A DNA stretch of 35,479 nt from an uncultured Prevotellaceae bacterium. GTDB lineage: Bacteria > Bacteroidota > Bacteroidia > Bacteroidales > Bacteroidaceae. Numbering within the stretch: position 1 is the stretch's first letter; every line of letters begins with the position of its first letter. A program made the translations under genes and the position numbers. The stretch spans positions 1-35,479 of the forward strand of contig CACYQD010000031.1 of assembly GCA_902776475.1 (NCBI GenBank). Direction: 5' to 3'. Below the pieces are notes generated by a model, which ran no database searches, was not told where the DNA came from, and saw nothing but the letters and a program-made list of their open reading frames with translations. Shown piece by piece: positions 1-9,499 of this stretch.

Positions 1-7
1 TTCCAAC

Positions 8-39
8 AGAAAGGGCATCCTCGCGAGGATGCCCTTTCT
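8..39 (-). terminator. Palindromic hairpin, probable operon terminator
   Basis: A perfect 32-base palindrome centred at 23/24 (arms around AAAGGGCATCC / GGATGCCCTTT). It lies 29 bases past the stop codon of the last gene of the minus-strand operon. The U-tract after the hairpin on the minus strand is poor (TCTGTTGG), so termination may be weak or bidirectional. Position and stem strength support a terminator; activity is inferred. Confidence 0.7.
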
Positions 40-68
40 CTTTGGTCTTATGAATGACTGTCTTGTAC

Positions 69-2771
69 TTACTTGACAATCACCTTCTGGGTTGTCACAG
101 CACCGTTGCCGTAGGTGCGGCGGATGATGTTGACACCCTTCGTCAACGCACCCACGCGGCTGCCGTTGACCGTGAAGATCTCCGTGCGGACAACACCGCT
201 CTCGGGAGACAATGTCATGATGCCGTCGAGAGCAGACTCAGAATACTGAGCGGAGTACTCACCGTGGTTCATCACATAGACATCGTAGATCTGGCCGCTC
301 GACTTGGCGGCTGTGTGGTGAATGCGAACATACACCTGGTCGCTGCCCTCATAGCTCAGTTGCGTGCGCTTCCAGTTGCGCTTGATCAGAGAGTAGGCCA
401 CGTCGCCGAGCACCGTCCAGTTCTCGCCGTCGGCCGACACCTCGACCTGCATCGTCGGGATCTCACCCTCATTGCCGTTGCCGGCATAGACAATCACGTC
501 GAACGGAGCCTGGTAGCGGTCCACCGTCTCAAGCGTGGCGTTGAACGGACCATCCGTCGGCTGCTTGCCGAAGGTCAGTGCGTTGGGAGTGATGCCCATC
601 TGGTCGTTGGCACCCACCACGTCCTCGGCGCTGTCGGGGTTGCGCATGCTTGTGTCGCCGATGTTGTAGCCCAGGTTGAGGCTTTCCCAAACCATCACCT
701 GACCACGTGACTTGGCCACCCAACCGCCAGCCTCCAGTGTCTCGGGAGCACCCACGGCGTAAATGGTGGAGTCCTGGCCCTCGCTGCCCGTCACCGTTCC
801 GATGGGCTGCTCCTGGTCATAGTACCAGCTGGCATTCTTGCCCCAGGTGAAGAGGTAGTTGGCGTTGACAATGTTGCCAGCATCATCAGTCTGCTGGCCC
901 TTGCCCTTCCAGTCATCAGCATTGGCGTCGAAGTGAGCCATCACATCCCAGCGGATGGTGGTATTGTCGAGACCATCGACACCCACGAACTTGCCGATCA
1001 CCTCAGAGGGAAGGAAGTCGCCGCCGGCCACGAAAGCATAGACCGTGGCGGGTGTGGTCACCTCGATGGGTTCGGTGTAAGCCTTCGACTCTGTGATGAC
1101 GTTGCTGTTGTGGAAGTTGTAATACACCGTCGTGCTTTCATTGCCACCCGTGATGGTCACCACGGACTTGCCAGCCTCGCGTGCCACGGCGATGGCAGGA
1201 GCAGCAGCCTGAGACTTGATGATGACCGAAGCCTCAGAGATCTCACTGTCATAAAAACCGTCGCCCACGGCGAAAGCCTTCACTGTTGCGGCAGCGGTGA
1301 GTGAGAATGGTTCGCTATAAAGCTGGCTGGCGGTTGTGGGATCAGAACCGTCGGTAGTGTAATAGATAGCCGTTGAGTTGGCGGCCACAATCTTCACGAT
1401 GGTCTGTCCATCCTGATAATCCTGAGAAATGATAGGCTTGCTGACAGCCGTCACCTTGTTCTTGGTGGCAGCCACAGCCAGGAGGGCCTGTGAAGGAAGG
1501 CTGATGATAGCCTGCTCGGAAATGACAGCCATGTCTTCGAGCGTGATAGGCAGGAGCATATAGGCGTTGCGCGTGCGGTTGTGGGTATGGATGGCCACAG
1601 CATCGCCGGCCTTGGCTTGAATGCCGTCCTCAGCGAAATAGTCGCCCAGTTCGACACCCGTGAAACCACCTTCGGTGATCAGTTCGATGGCAGCCGATGT
1701 ATCGAAGCCCTCGAAAATGCTATTGGCGGGATCGGTGACGGTGAGCACATTGGTGGCCGTCTTCACGGCCTTGCCATAACCCAGAGCCTCATAGAGGTTG
1801 GGGTTGAGGTTGAGCACAGGCTCATAGGCGATCAGTTTCTTGATGGTGCTCAGATAGGCATTGTCGGCACCGATGGTCGGACTGATGACCACAGCGTCAT
1901 ACGCCTGCAGTTCCTCCACCGTAGGCTGAACAGTAGCCACATCGATATCGGTGACATCGAAACGGCTGTCGCCGGAGATGAAGGCATAGACCAGGTCATC
2001 GGCATTGCTGCCATTGAAGAGGTAACCGATCTTCTTGGCATCCTCCACCTGCTGGCCGCCATCACCCACGGTGATGTAATAGATATGGCAACCATTGGTG
2101 TTGTAGATCTGGATGTCATAGGTGCCGTCCTCGTTGGGCGTATCAGCAGCATCGGTGGGCACCACCCACTCCTGGTCCTGATATTCCGTGGGAGTAGCCA
2201 CGGCATTGCCGTCAGGACCGAGCAGTTGGGTTCCAGAAGTGCCATGGCCCAGATAGAGCTGCACACCACGGGCATCGGTGAGTTTATGTGACTCCACACC
2301 CATCTTGATGGTAGTGCCGGGAGCCACATGAGGGATGATGAAATAGTTTTTCTTCGAACTGCCCAACCACAAGTAGGATGCGCCCTTGTAAGGGCCGAAG
2401 CTACTGGCGGCGTTTGGTTCCTGGTAATTGACAGCGATAGCCAGTGAGCGGTCTGTGGTGTTGGTGTAGAGCAACCCCTCGAGTTCGGGAATCACCTCAT
2501 CATTGGCCATCAGCGTGGCGCCGTCGGCATTACCCTGGGCTTTCACCTCCCAGAAGCAGTTGTCGCGTGAGAGATCGGTAGGTTCTGTGGCGTCTTTCTT
2601 TTCCACATCCGACCAAGCACCCGTGGTGGGACCTTTGGCCGCCTCCGTCTTCAGATTGTCAACAGTCTTAGCACTCCACTTGGTGAAGTCCCAAGACTTC
2701 CTGTACGTCTCCTGTGCATTGACCCCGAAGGCCAGACACAGCAACATTGTCAGCGTAAAGATTTTTTTCAT
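69..2771 (-). CDS. Secreted protein with two chitobiase-type C-terminal domains and a sorting-signal-like tail
   Basis: This 900-residue protein is the last gene of the SusCD/fasciclin operon. The start was placed at the MKKIFTL methionine because a clean signal peptide (about residues 1-20, ending VNAQ) follows; an in-frame ATG 14 codons upstream would bury it. Residues about 445-520 and 523-598 each match the chitobiase/hexosaminidase C-terminal pattern (YYTTDGSDPT, then a strand reading ATVKAFAVGDG). The second copy has lost the DGSDPT turn. The last 50 residues (VNGSRV, KGVNIIRR, QKVIVK) resemble type IX secretion sorting domains. No catalytic domain was recognised. The first 440 residues are beta-rich and unassigned. 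A surface-exposed binding protein working with the upstream receptors is the best guess; the function is not shown by the sequence. Confidence 0.8.
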   Translation of the reverse strand: MKKIFTLTMLLCLAFGVNAQETYRKSWDFTKWSAKTVDNLKTEAAKGPTTGAWSDVEKKDATEPTDLSRDNCFWEVKAQGNADGATLMANDEVIPELEGLLYTNTTDRSLAIAVNYQEPNAASSFGPYKGASYLWLGSSKKNYFIIPHVAPGTTIKMGVESHKLTDARGVQLYLGHGTSGTQLLGPDGNAVATPTEYQDQEWVVPTDAADTPNEDGTYDIQIYNTNGCHIYYITVGDGGQQVEDAKKIGYLFNGSNADDLVYAFISGDSRFDVTDIDVATVQPTVEELQAYDAVVISPTIGADNAYLSTIKKLIAYEPVLNLNPNLYEALGYGKAVKTATNVLTVTDPANSIFEGFDTSAAIELITEGGFTGVELGDYFAEDGIQAKAGDAVAIHTHNRTRNAYMLLPITLEDMAVISEQAIISLPSQALLAVAATKNKVTAVSKPIISQDYQDGQTIVKIVAANSTAIYYTTDGSDPTTASQLYSEPFSLTAAATVKAFAVGDGFYDSEISEASVIIKSQAAAPAIAVAREAGKSVVTITGGNESTTVYYNFHNSNVITESKAYTEPIEVTTPATVYAFVAGGDFLPSEVIGKFVGVDGLDNTTIRWDVMAHFDANADDWKGKGQQTDDAGNIVNANYLFTWGKNASWYYDQEQPIGTVTGSEGQDSTIYAVGAPETLEAGGWVAKSRGQVMVWESLNLGYNIGDTSMRNPDSAEDVVGANDQMGITPNALTFGKQPTDGPFNATLETVDRYQAPFDVIVYAGNGNEGEIPTMQVEVSADGENWTVLGDVAYSLIKRNWKRTQLSYEGSDQVYVRIHHTAAKSSGQIYDVYVMNHGEYSAQYSESALDGIMTLSPESGVVRTEIFTVNGSRVGALTKGVNIIRRTYGNGAVTTQKVIVK

Positions 2772-2821
2772 AGAAATAGAGATTAAATGATAATAAAAAA
2801 TGTTTTCTTTCAAGAGGATGG

Positions 2822-2850
2822 CGACTTGCAGTTACTTGAACTGCAAGTCG
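2822..2850 (-). other. Perfect 12-bp stem-loop over the stop codon of the upstream SusD gene
   Basis: Bases 2822-2833 and 2839-2850 are exact inverted complements (CGACTTGCAGTT / AACTGCAAGTCG) with a 5-base loop. On the mRNA the hairpin covers the last sense codons and the TAA at 2832-2834. A T-rich stretch follows only after about 20 bases, so it is not a standard terminator. It could be a partial terminator or an mRNA 3'-end stabiliser that sets the level of SusCD against the last gene. Confidence 0.6.
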
Positions 2851-4577
2851 AAGGGCACCCAGTTGTCGCCTGCCATGATCTTGGAGCGCACGCTGGCAGC
2901 CAAAGCCTCATTTTCATATTTTCCACAGACACGGTCAGCCACGATGGACAAGTCATTGTAGCGCACCGCCATGCGGTTCATCATCGGATAGACCTTACCC
3001 TCAGCGGCGAACTCCAGCATCGACTCGTCGAGCAGAGCCAGGTCATTGAACTTCATGGTACCAGTCTCACCCAATTCATGGGTGTTGTCCATCACCGTGC
3101 GGGCAACAAGTCCGGTGAAGCATCCCCGGATGCCCAGTGACGGGTATTTCCGGGTACCCCAGTTGGCCGTTCCTGTCCAGTCGCATTTCGTCGGATCCAC
3201 CGTACTGGCAAATCCCTCCCACTCTGCTTGTTCAGGATGGAAACAGTTATCACCCTCTCCTGCTTTCACACCGGAATTGAACACCGCGTTCATCGCGGTG
3301 AAGCGCTTCAGGTGATTGAGTGCCTCACAAAGCATCATGTGGTACTGCGTGGCACGGTAGATGTAGATGTGGCAGTCGTCCTGGAAAGCGTTGACACGCG
3401 CCGAGCTCCCCACGGGGCGGTATTTGGCGATATAATCCTGACCGGAGGAATGGCCGAACACACACTTGTAGCGGGTATCATTGGTGGTAGCCCCAGGATT
3501 GAAGGTAGCGCTGAGGAAACGCTCCTGACCATTGACTGAAGGCCGCAGCCAGTACTTGTTGGGATACTCGTTGGAGAAATGCTTCAGCAACGTGTTGGTC
3601 TGGTTGTTGGTGTAGTCATAGATGATGGCCGACACAGCCTCATAGGGATAAGGCTGGCTGTTGTTCCATATCGGACTGTAATGACCGGGAGTAGCAGCGG
3701 AGGGGAGCCAATAGACGTTGGACCCAGGGTCGGAGGTGACATTGATCTGTTTGCCGAGGGCAGCCAGCATCAAGTCAGCCGCTTTCTTATAGTATGCCGT
3801 GGCATCCTGATTGGCAGCATCCAGAACAGCACCCTTCCAAAGGCACAGTTCGGCATACAACCCGGCGTAAGCCGGCACCATGTAGTTCCACTTCCGATAC
3901 TGGCTGGAAGAGAGGCTCACGCTGTGAGTCGGGTCGAGCCATTCATACCAGTCGATGTCGGCTTCTGACGACACACCGTCGAAACCCTGGTCAAGGGTGG
4001 TGAGACACTTGTCGATCAGCTGGGCCAGATCCATCAACTGAAACCGGTCACCAGACTTGATCTCCGTCACTTCGTGGATGGGGTCGTCAAACCACACGGC
4101 ACGTCCGTAGATCTCTGCCAGGGTCTTGTATGTCCACACTTTGGTGCGCAGGGCTGAAGCCACGAGGCATTCCCACGCCTGCAGATCAACATTTGGTCTC
4201 GACTTGTATCTGCGCATGTTCTCCAGATAGTCATTACATGCGATGATGACCTCATAATAGCCTTGCGGATTGGCATAAGAGTTGGTCTGGAGGTTCTGGT
4301 CGTAATTGTTGAGCGCGATCAACTCATTGTTTGACTCCTCCGTCGGCTCAATCAGTTCTCCTCGGGTCTCGGTGAGCAAGATCTCCTTGTCGCCGATATC
4401 CTGCACCTTGGTCATGATGCCCAGGAATCCCGTGTACATCTCTGTATTGGCGGTGAAGCCCTGGTCGCCGTTGAACTCATCCTCAGTCTCCGGTTCCCAG
4501 AAGTCGGAGCATGCGGCAAGAGACACAAGAGCGGCCATCCATGTCAAGGCCCCAAAGAATCGATATATCCGTTTCAT
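2832..4577 (-). CDS. SusD/RagB-family surface lipoprotein (second pair)
   Basis: 581 residues. The start was chosen at MKRIYRFF because the signal then ends in a lipobox (SLAAC, Cys23); an ATG 9 codons earlier is in frame but adds a non-signal extension. Acidic residues right after the cysteine (SDFWEPETEDEF) fit lipoproteins exported to the Bacteroidetes surface. The length and the pattern of TPR-like helices, then a long loop-rich region and a final helical block, are typical of SusD proteins, which form the lid over a SusC barrel and bind ligand. It follows its SusC partner by 35 bases, the usual SusC-SusD order. The ligand cannot be read from the sequence. The gene ends in a strong stem-loop at its stop codon. 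Confidence 0.9.
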   Translation of the reverse strand: MKRIYRFFGALTWMAALVSLAACSDFWEPETEDEFNGDQGFTANTEMYTGFLGIMTKVQDIGDKEILLTETRGELIEPTEESNNELIALNNYDQNLQTNSYANPQGYYEVIIACNDYLENMRRYKSRPNVDLQAWECLVASALRTKVWTYKTLAEIYGRAVWFDDPIHEVTEIKSGDRFQLMDLAQLIDKCLTTLDQGFDGVSSEADIDWYEWLDPTHSVSLSSSQYRKWNYMVPAYAGLYAELCLWKGAVLDAANQDATAYYKKAADLMLAALGKQINVTSDPGSNVYWLPSAATPGHYSPIWNNSQPYPYEAVSAIIYDYTNNQTNTLLKHFSNEYPNKYWLRPSVNGQERFLSATFNPGATTNDTRYKCVFGHSSGQDYIAKYRPVGSSARVNAFQDDCHIYIYRATQYHMMLCEALNHLKRFTAMNAVFNSGVKAGEGDNCFHPEQAEWEGFASTVDPTKCDWTGTANWGTRKYPSLGIRGCFTGLVARTVMDNTHELGETGTMKFNDLALLDESMLEFAAEGKVYPMMNRMAVRYNDLSIVADRVCGKYENEALAASVRSKIMAGDNWVPFDLQFK

Positions 4578-4612
4578 ATCTATCATCTTCATCATAAATT
4601 GCATTTACTTCG

Positions 4613-7600
4613 TTAGAATTTCAGATTCACGCCAAATCTCACCGAACGCGGAGCTGTGGCCTTGGCATAGTCAATGCCCTGCATGAGCGGACTGTAGGAA
4701 TAAGCGAATTCCGGGTCCAGTCCGAGGTAGTCGGTCAGGCAGAAGAGGTTTTGACCTGTGATGAACACGACACCGCCCTGGATGAAATTCCAGATGGGTT
4801 TGTCCCAGGTGTAACTCAGCGTGATGTCACGCAGTTTGATGTAGCTGGCATCCTCAATCCACCTGTCGCTGAAGGCATTGTTGCCCACCCGGTCATTATA
4901 TCGGATACGCGGGATGTCCGTGTCCTGTCCCTCCATCAACCAGCGGCGGTTGATGGAAGTGGCCTGATTGGAGAAATCGCTTGCCGACTCCGTGATCCGT
5001 CTTACGGCATTGTAGGCATCGTTGCCCATGGAATAGGCAAACGTCATGTCGAGGGCGAAATGGCGGTATTCAAAGCGTGTGAAGAAAGAGCCGAAGAAAT
5101 CGGGAGCAGCCGACCCGATGTTGACGCGGTCATCATTGTCGATGACCCCATCACCGTTCTTGTCGTAATAGTGCACGTCGCCAGCCTGGAATTTCTGGCC
5201 GTTGGCCGACAGGTTGGCGGCCTCAGCCTCCGCTGTGGTCTTAAAGACACCCAGCGCCTTCAGTCCATAGAAGGAATAGGGATTTTCGTTCACCTTGGTG
5301 ATGATCTGCGCATCGTCGGAAAGTGCGTTGACGATTTCGCTGAGCGTGCCCAATGACTTCACCTTGTTGGTGAGCGTGGTCAGCGTTCCACCGATGGTCC
5401 ATTTGAAATCCTTGGTATAGACCGGAGAGGCCGACAAGGTCAGTTCAAAACCTTTTGAGGTCATCTCCGCCTCATTGCTGTAGTAGGCACTTGATCCCAA
5501 GATCGGGGAACGGTTGCCGGAGATGAGCACATCCGTAGCCAGGGTGTTGTAATAAGCAGCACCCACATTGAGTCTATGGTGCAGAAGAGCCACATCGAAG
5601 CCCACGTTGAGAGTACGGTCGCGCTCAGCCTTGATTGCTGTACTGGGTACATTGCCCCGCACGATACCCGAGATGGTCTGGTAGGGATTGGAAGTGTAGT
5701 AATACTTGCCGTACTTCGACGAGAAACGGCTGTTGCCGGTGTAGGTGAGGTTGGCGAAGACGTTCAACTGGTCGAGCCATTCCATTCTGTTGAGGGCAGG
5801 CAGGTTCTTGGCCATCAGCACCACATCAGCGGCAGGATAGAACGACATCCTCGTGGCATCCTTGCCTACTGAGGAAGCGCCGTCGAACGATCCTGTCAGT
5901 CCTACTTTCACGAGGTTGCAGAATGTCCAGTCGGCATGGGCATAGACGTTCATCCAGTTCCATTTGTTGTTATAGCCAGAGAAATACTTGCCCAGTGACT
6001 GAGCATCACCCAATGTCTGGTAGAAGTCGTTGTTGGAGTTTCGGCCAAATCCTGCGTCATACTCATAGGAAGTGGTCAGAGCCTGCCATCCCAGGTTGAA
6101 GTTGAACTTGTTCGTCTCACCCAGATTGAGTTTGTAGGCAGCGTTGGCGTTGTAGTACATGTTGAACGTGTGGTTGGTACCCACGCGGATGGTATTATCA
6201 GCCTGTCCGTACTGGTCGAACAGCGGTACGATATCCTCGTTGGTGATACCCGGAATGAAAGTTTCCTCCTGGTTGTAGTTGTAATACATGCCCACGATGC
6301 CGTTGAGTGTGAGATTGGCCAGCGGATGGTAGATGAGATGAATCTTCATGTTCATGTCATACTGCCGGTTCTTGCCCGTCATCGTATTGACCAGAGATAC
6401 CGGGTTACTCACGATGAAATCCTCGTTCTGGATGGCACCGAACCAGTAACTGGCATACTTGTTGATCAGGTTGCCGTACATATCATTCTGATAGGGGTTG
6501 AGCACCGGAGCCCGTCTGTAGGCAGCCAGCAGCGGATTGGTTTCCATGGAGTATCCTTGCTCCTGGTATTGTCCTTTCAGGTATGCGGTGTTGATGTTGG
6601 CCCGGATCTCGAATTGCTTGCTCACGAGGACCGAGGCATTGATCTGGGCATTGTAACGGTCGCTGTTGGTGTTTTTCAGTGTTCCCTGATCACTCATGTA
6701 ACCGAGCGAGATGTTGTATTTCGCGATGTTGTCACCACCTTCCACACGGAAGAGGTAGTCCATGGTGGAGGAGTTGCGGTAGATCTCGTCCTGCCAGTCG
6801 GTGTCGTATTGGTAGAGATACGACTTGTTGGCATTGGGGTCGCGCAGGAAAGTGAAATCATTGAAGAAAGCCTCCATGTTGGGATAGTAGGTCAGTCCGA
6901 TATCCGAGAGGTAGTTCTTATAGTCGGAGGAGTTCATCAGCGGGATACGCTTTGAGTTCCAGTTCATGCCGGCGATGGCAGAGAAGGAGATTCGCGTGTC
7001 CATGTCTGTGGAACTGGCCTGATCGGTCTCAATCATGATGACGCCGTTTGAGCCCATCGAACCGTAGGCTGCGGCCTCCGCACCCTTCAGTACGGTGATG
7101 TTGCGGATGTCGAGGTTGTTGAGTCCCTGGAACAGCGAACGTGAGTAACCGCCGATGATCTGGCTGAGGTTGGCATCGGGCAGGTAAGGCACCCCGTTGA
7201 TCACAATCAGCGGAGCATTTTCCGCCACGAGCGAGCGCACGCCACGGAGTTGCATGAAAGCACCCTCACCCGTCATACCACTCTTGTTGACCATCTGCAA
7301 ACCAGCCACCTCACCTTTGAGCGCATTGTCGATGGAGAGCGAACCCAGGGCGAAGTCCTTGCGGTTGATGTTGGCCAAACTGCTGACCGGCTGTTGACCG
7401 GCAGTGGTGGCAAACGGGGTGATGGCCGTCTCATTATACCTGGTCTTGTCGTTCTCCACCAGATAGATACGGACATCGGCAGCATCATTCTCAGTCACAT
7501 AGAACTGCTGCTGGAAGAAACCTTCGTGCATCACTGTGACGGGGTTACCCTTGGCTACACCCTCGATGGTGAAGCTGCCGTCACTGGCCGAGCGCACCGT

Positions 7601-7750
7601 TGAGCACCCCGGACTGGTGATGATGGCATCGACCACGGGCTGATTGGAGGAAGAGAACACATAACCGCTGAGTTTCTGCGCATGAGTTCCCAATGTGAAG
7701 ACCACAGGCAAGGCCAGGCACAATATCCATTTTTTGATCGTATTGCTCAT
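4613..7750 (-). CDS. SusC/RagA-family TonB-dependent transporter (second pair)
   Basis: 1045 residues. A signal peptide (about 1-24, ending THAQ) is followed by a carboxypeptidase-regulatory-like domain (about 26-98: GYVFSSSNQPVVDAII, DGSFTIEGV). A plug domain follows (about 125-245, with LRGVRS, PLIVINGVPY and YGSMGSNGVIMIET), then a C-terminal beta-barrel ending in an aromatic residue (GVNLKF). The family forms outer-membrane import channels energised by TonB. Oddly, the usual EVVVTG-like TonB box between the first domain and the plug is absent; the equivalent stretch reads YNETAITPF (106-114). The other SusC in this operon does have a normal box. It is transcribed 22 bases after a fasciclin lipoprotein and 35 bases before its SusD. 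Confidence 0.93.
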   Translation of the reverse strand: MSNTIKKWILCLALPVVFTLGTHAQKLSGYVFSSSNQPVVDAIITSPGCSTVRSASDGSFTIEGVAKGNPVTVMHEGFFQQQFYVTENDAADVRIYLVENDKTRYNETAITPFATTAGQQPVSSLANINRKDFALGSLSIDNALKGEVAGLQMVNKSGMTGEGAFMQLRGVRSLVAENAPLIVINGVPYLPDANLSQIIGGYSRSLFQGLNNLDIRNITVLKGAEAAAYGSMGSNGVIMIETDQASSTDMDTRISFSAIAGMNWNSKRIPLMNSSDYKNYLSDIGLTYYPNMEAFFNDFTFLRDPNANKSYLYQYDTDWQDEIYRNSSTMDYLFRVEGGDNIAKYNISLGYMSDQGTLKNTNSDRYNAQINASVLVSKQFEIRANINTAYLKGQYQEQGYSMETNPLLAAYRRAPVLNPYQNDMYGNLINKYASYWFGAIQNEDFIVSNPVSLVNTMTGKNRQYDMNMKIHLIYHPLANLTLNGIVGMYYNYNQEETFIPGITNEDIVPLFDQYGQADNTIRVGTNHTFNMYYNANAAYKLNLGETNKFNFNLGWQALTTSYEYDAGFGRNSNNDFYQTLGDAQSLGKYFSGYNNKWNWMNVYAHADWTFCNLVKVGLTGSFDGASSVGKDATRMSFYPAADVVLMAKNLPALNRMEWLDQLNVFANLTYTGNSRFSSKYGKYYYTSNPYQTISGIVRGNVPSTAIKAERDRTLNVGFDVALLHHRLNVGAAYYNTLATDVLISGNRSPILGSSAYYSNEAEMTSKGFELTLSASPVYTKDFKWTIGGTLTTLTNKVKSLGTLSEIVNALSDDAQIITKVNENPYSFYGLKALGVFKTTAEAEAANLSANGQKFQAGDVHYYDKNGDGVIDNDDRVNIGSAAPDFFGSFFTRFEYRHFALDMTFAYSMGNDAYNAVRRITESASDFSNQATSINRRWLMEGQDTDIPRIRYNDRVGNNAFSDRWIEDASYIKLRDITLSYTWDKPIWNFIQGGVVFITGQNLFCLTDYLGLDPEFAYSYSPLMQGIDYAKATAPRSVRFGVNLKF

Positions 7751-7772
7751 ATTGTATCAATATTCAAAAGGA

Positions 7773-9479
7773 TTAATAATTATTTACCGTCGGGCGCAGG
7801 CACCAGTGGTGAATTTTCACGTTGGTTTTGCCGTCCCAGGAACCACAGTTGATCCGCATGGTGATTTGCACGGGGGAGCCGTCTCCCTTCAGGTCGGGGA
7901 TGACCAGTTCCTCCATCATCTGTCCTCCATCGGTGTCATAGTTGGCAGCCTTGCTGTTGCCGCCCACCTCTCTGACGTAGGAGGCGTCATAGCCTTCGGG
8001 ATGAGTGTTGGACAAAGTGGTTCCACGATCGTAGTGGAATTCGGTGGAAGTGCTCCATGTGATGGTGCGTGTCCGTGCGATCTCCTGTCCATCAGCGAGG
8101 ATGACCACCGTGATGTCGAGGTTTTGATTCTGCACCGATCCCATGGCAAAGCGGTATGCTCCCGGTGGGAAGAGGTAGGGTCTTACCGTACCGTCATCAT
8201 TGAGTTTGATGGGTGTGAAGTCGAGTTGGAATCCATCAGCATCAGCAATCTCCGACGGTTTGTCGAAGCGGATGATACGGTTCTCGTGGTAGGGCCAGAC
8301 ACCCGGCAGCGGCGACCATGCCGCCACCTCTGTGGCACACTCCTTGAAGATGAGGTTGGTGGCCTTGAAATAAGCCGCCTTCTGCTCATCGGTGCAGTTC
8401 TCGTAATAATAGAAGTAATCTTTGAGGCGGTACATCAGCACGTTGTTGGGCAGGTGCAGTTGGGTGACCTTATAGACGATGCCATTCGACAGTTCGATGG
8501 GGTCCGAGGTATCCACCTTTTGCACATTGGTGCGCCATTGCGTGTTGTATATGCTCTTGAGGTCCTGCAGTTCAGTGGTCTGAATCTGCGCAGGCGCATA
8601 TCGCTTGTTGAAGAAAGCCGACTTCAGAATCCAATTCTTCATGATGCTGTCGCTGCGCTCCATCTCCCAGGCCTGCAGTCTCTGGTGCGCATTGCCGAGC
8701 GCCTCGTTGATCACCTTGTTGGAAGGCAGGAGGAGCGTGGCGGTGAGCGACTCTGAGTTCATGTCGAAGTTGACGGCATCGAAGAACGTGTTGCGGTAGA
8801 TGAACACCGAGTCGTAGACGGTGTTACCCTGGTCGTTGACTCCGATGGCCTTGCTGTTGATGCGGTCGAACTCCTTTCCTCCTGATGCCAGCACCATGTC
8901 TCTGAAGATGGAATAGTCATCATCGAGGTCATTGATGAAGTCGTAGAGCGAAGTCGGTGTCTCGATCATTGCTGAGAGCACGTAGATATAGCCCGAGGTG
9001 GTCTTGATGACCTCTTTCACGGCACCATTGTTGAAGAGGATATGGTCGATGATATTGCCGTTCATTCCGACGGAGTCGATGCTGACATTGACATATTTGC
9101 CGTGCCACATCATGAGGCGCGTACCATCCTCCAGGTTGGCAGGAGAGATGGAGATGTCGCTGATGTGGGAGCGGGTGATGAAGTCGGTCTTCTCCGCCGG
9201 GGCCTTGAAGTGGTCGTTGGTCACGACGAGCATCGTGCTCAACTGTCCTTTCTTGTTCAATTCCTCATAGATACCCTGACTTCTGAACAGTTCGTTGATG
9301 CCAGAGAGGTCGCTTCTGCTGTTGATGTATTCCTCGGAGGACACATTGACGATTTTCAGTTCATTATTGGCGATCTGAGTGTCATAGTTGCCATAATGGT
9401 CGTCATCCTTCAGTTCCGAGCAGGAAACCAACAAGCCTAAGGCAAGCAGCGTGGTGAGAAAAAAACTGGTCTTATTCAT
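7773..9479 (-). CDS. Fasciclin (FAS1)-type lipoprotein
   Basis: 568 residues with a signal peptide and lipobox (LLVSC, Cys20), then an acidic tract (SELKDDD) suggesting surface export. Residues about 50-185 read as a FAS1 domain (GINELFRSQGIYEELNKKG, LVVTNDHF, then a strand ending GYIYVLSAMI). A second, more diverged FAS1-like unit (about 190-395) ends in GIVYKVTQLHLP. The final 170 residues form a beta-rich domain of unknown type. FAS1 domains usually mediate adhesion or ligand binding. It sits 20 bases after another FAS1 lipoprotein and 22 before a SusC, so co-expression is expected. FAS1 membership rests on pattern recognition; the C-terminal domain is unassigned. Confidence 0.8.
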   Translation of the reverse strand: MNKTSFFLTTLLALGLLVSCSELKDDDHYGNYDTQIANNELKIVNVSSEEYINSRSDLSGINELFRSQGIYEELNKKGQLSTMLVVTNDHFKAPAEKTDFITRSHISDISISPANLEDGTRLMMWHGKYVNVSIDSVGMNGNIIDHILFNNGAVKEVIKTTSGYIYVLSAMIETPTSLYDFINDLDDDYSIFRDMVLASGGKEFDRINSKAIGVNDQGNTVYDSVFIYRNTFFDAVNFDMNSESLTATLLLPSNKVINEALGNAHQRLQAWEMERSDSIMKNWILKSAFFNKRYAPAQIQTTELQDLKSIYNTQWRTNVQKVDTSDPIELSNGIVYKVTQLHLPNNVLMYRLKDYFYYYENCTDEQKAAYFKATNLIFKECATEVAAWSPLPGVWPYHENRIIRFDKPSEIADADGFQLDFTPIKLNDDGTVRPYLFPPGAYRFAMGSVQNQNLDITVVILADGQEIARTRTITWSTSTEFHYDRGTTLSNTHPEGYDASYVREVGGNSKAANYDTDGGQMMEELVIPDLKGDGSPVQITMRINCGSWDGKTNVKIHHWCLRPTVNNY

Positions 9480-9499
9480 ATCTGTTTCGGTCTTTAGGG

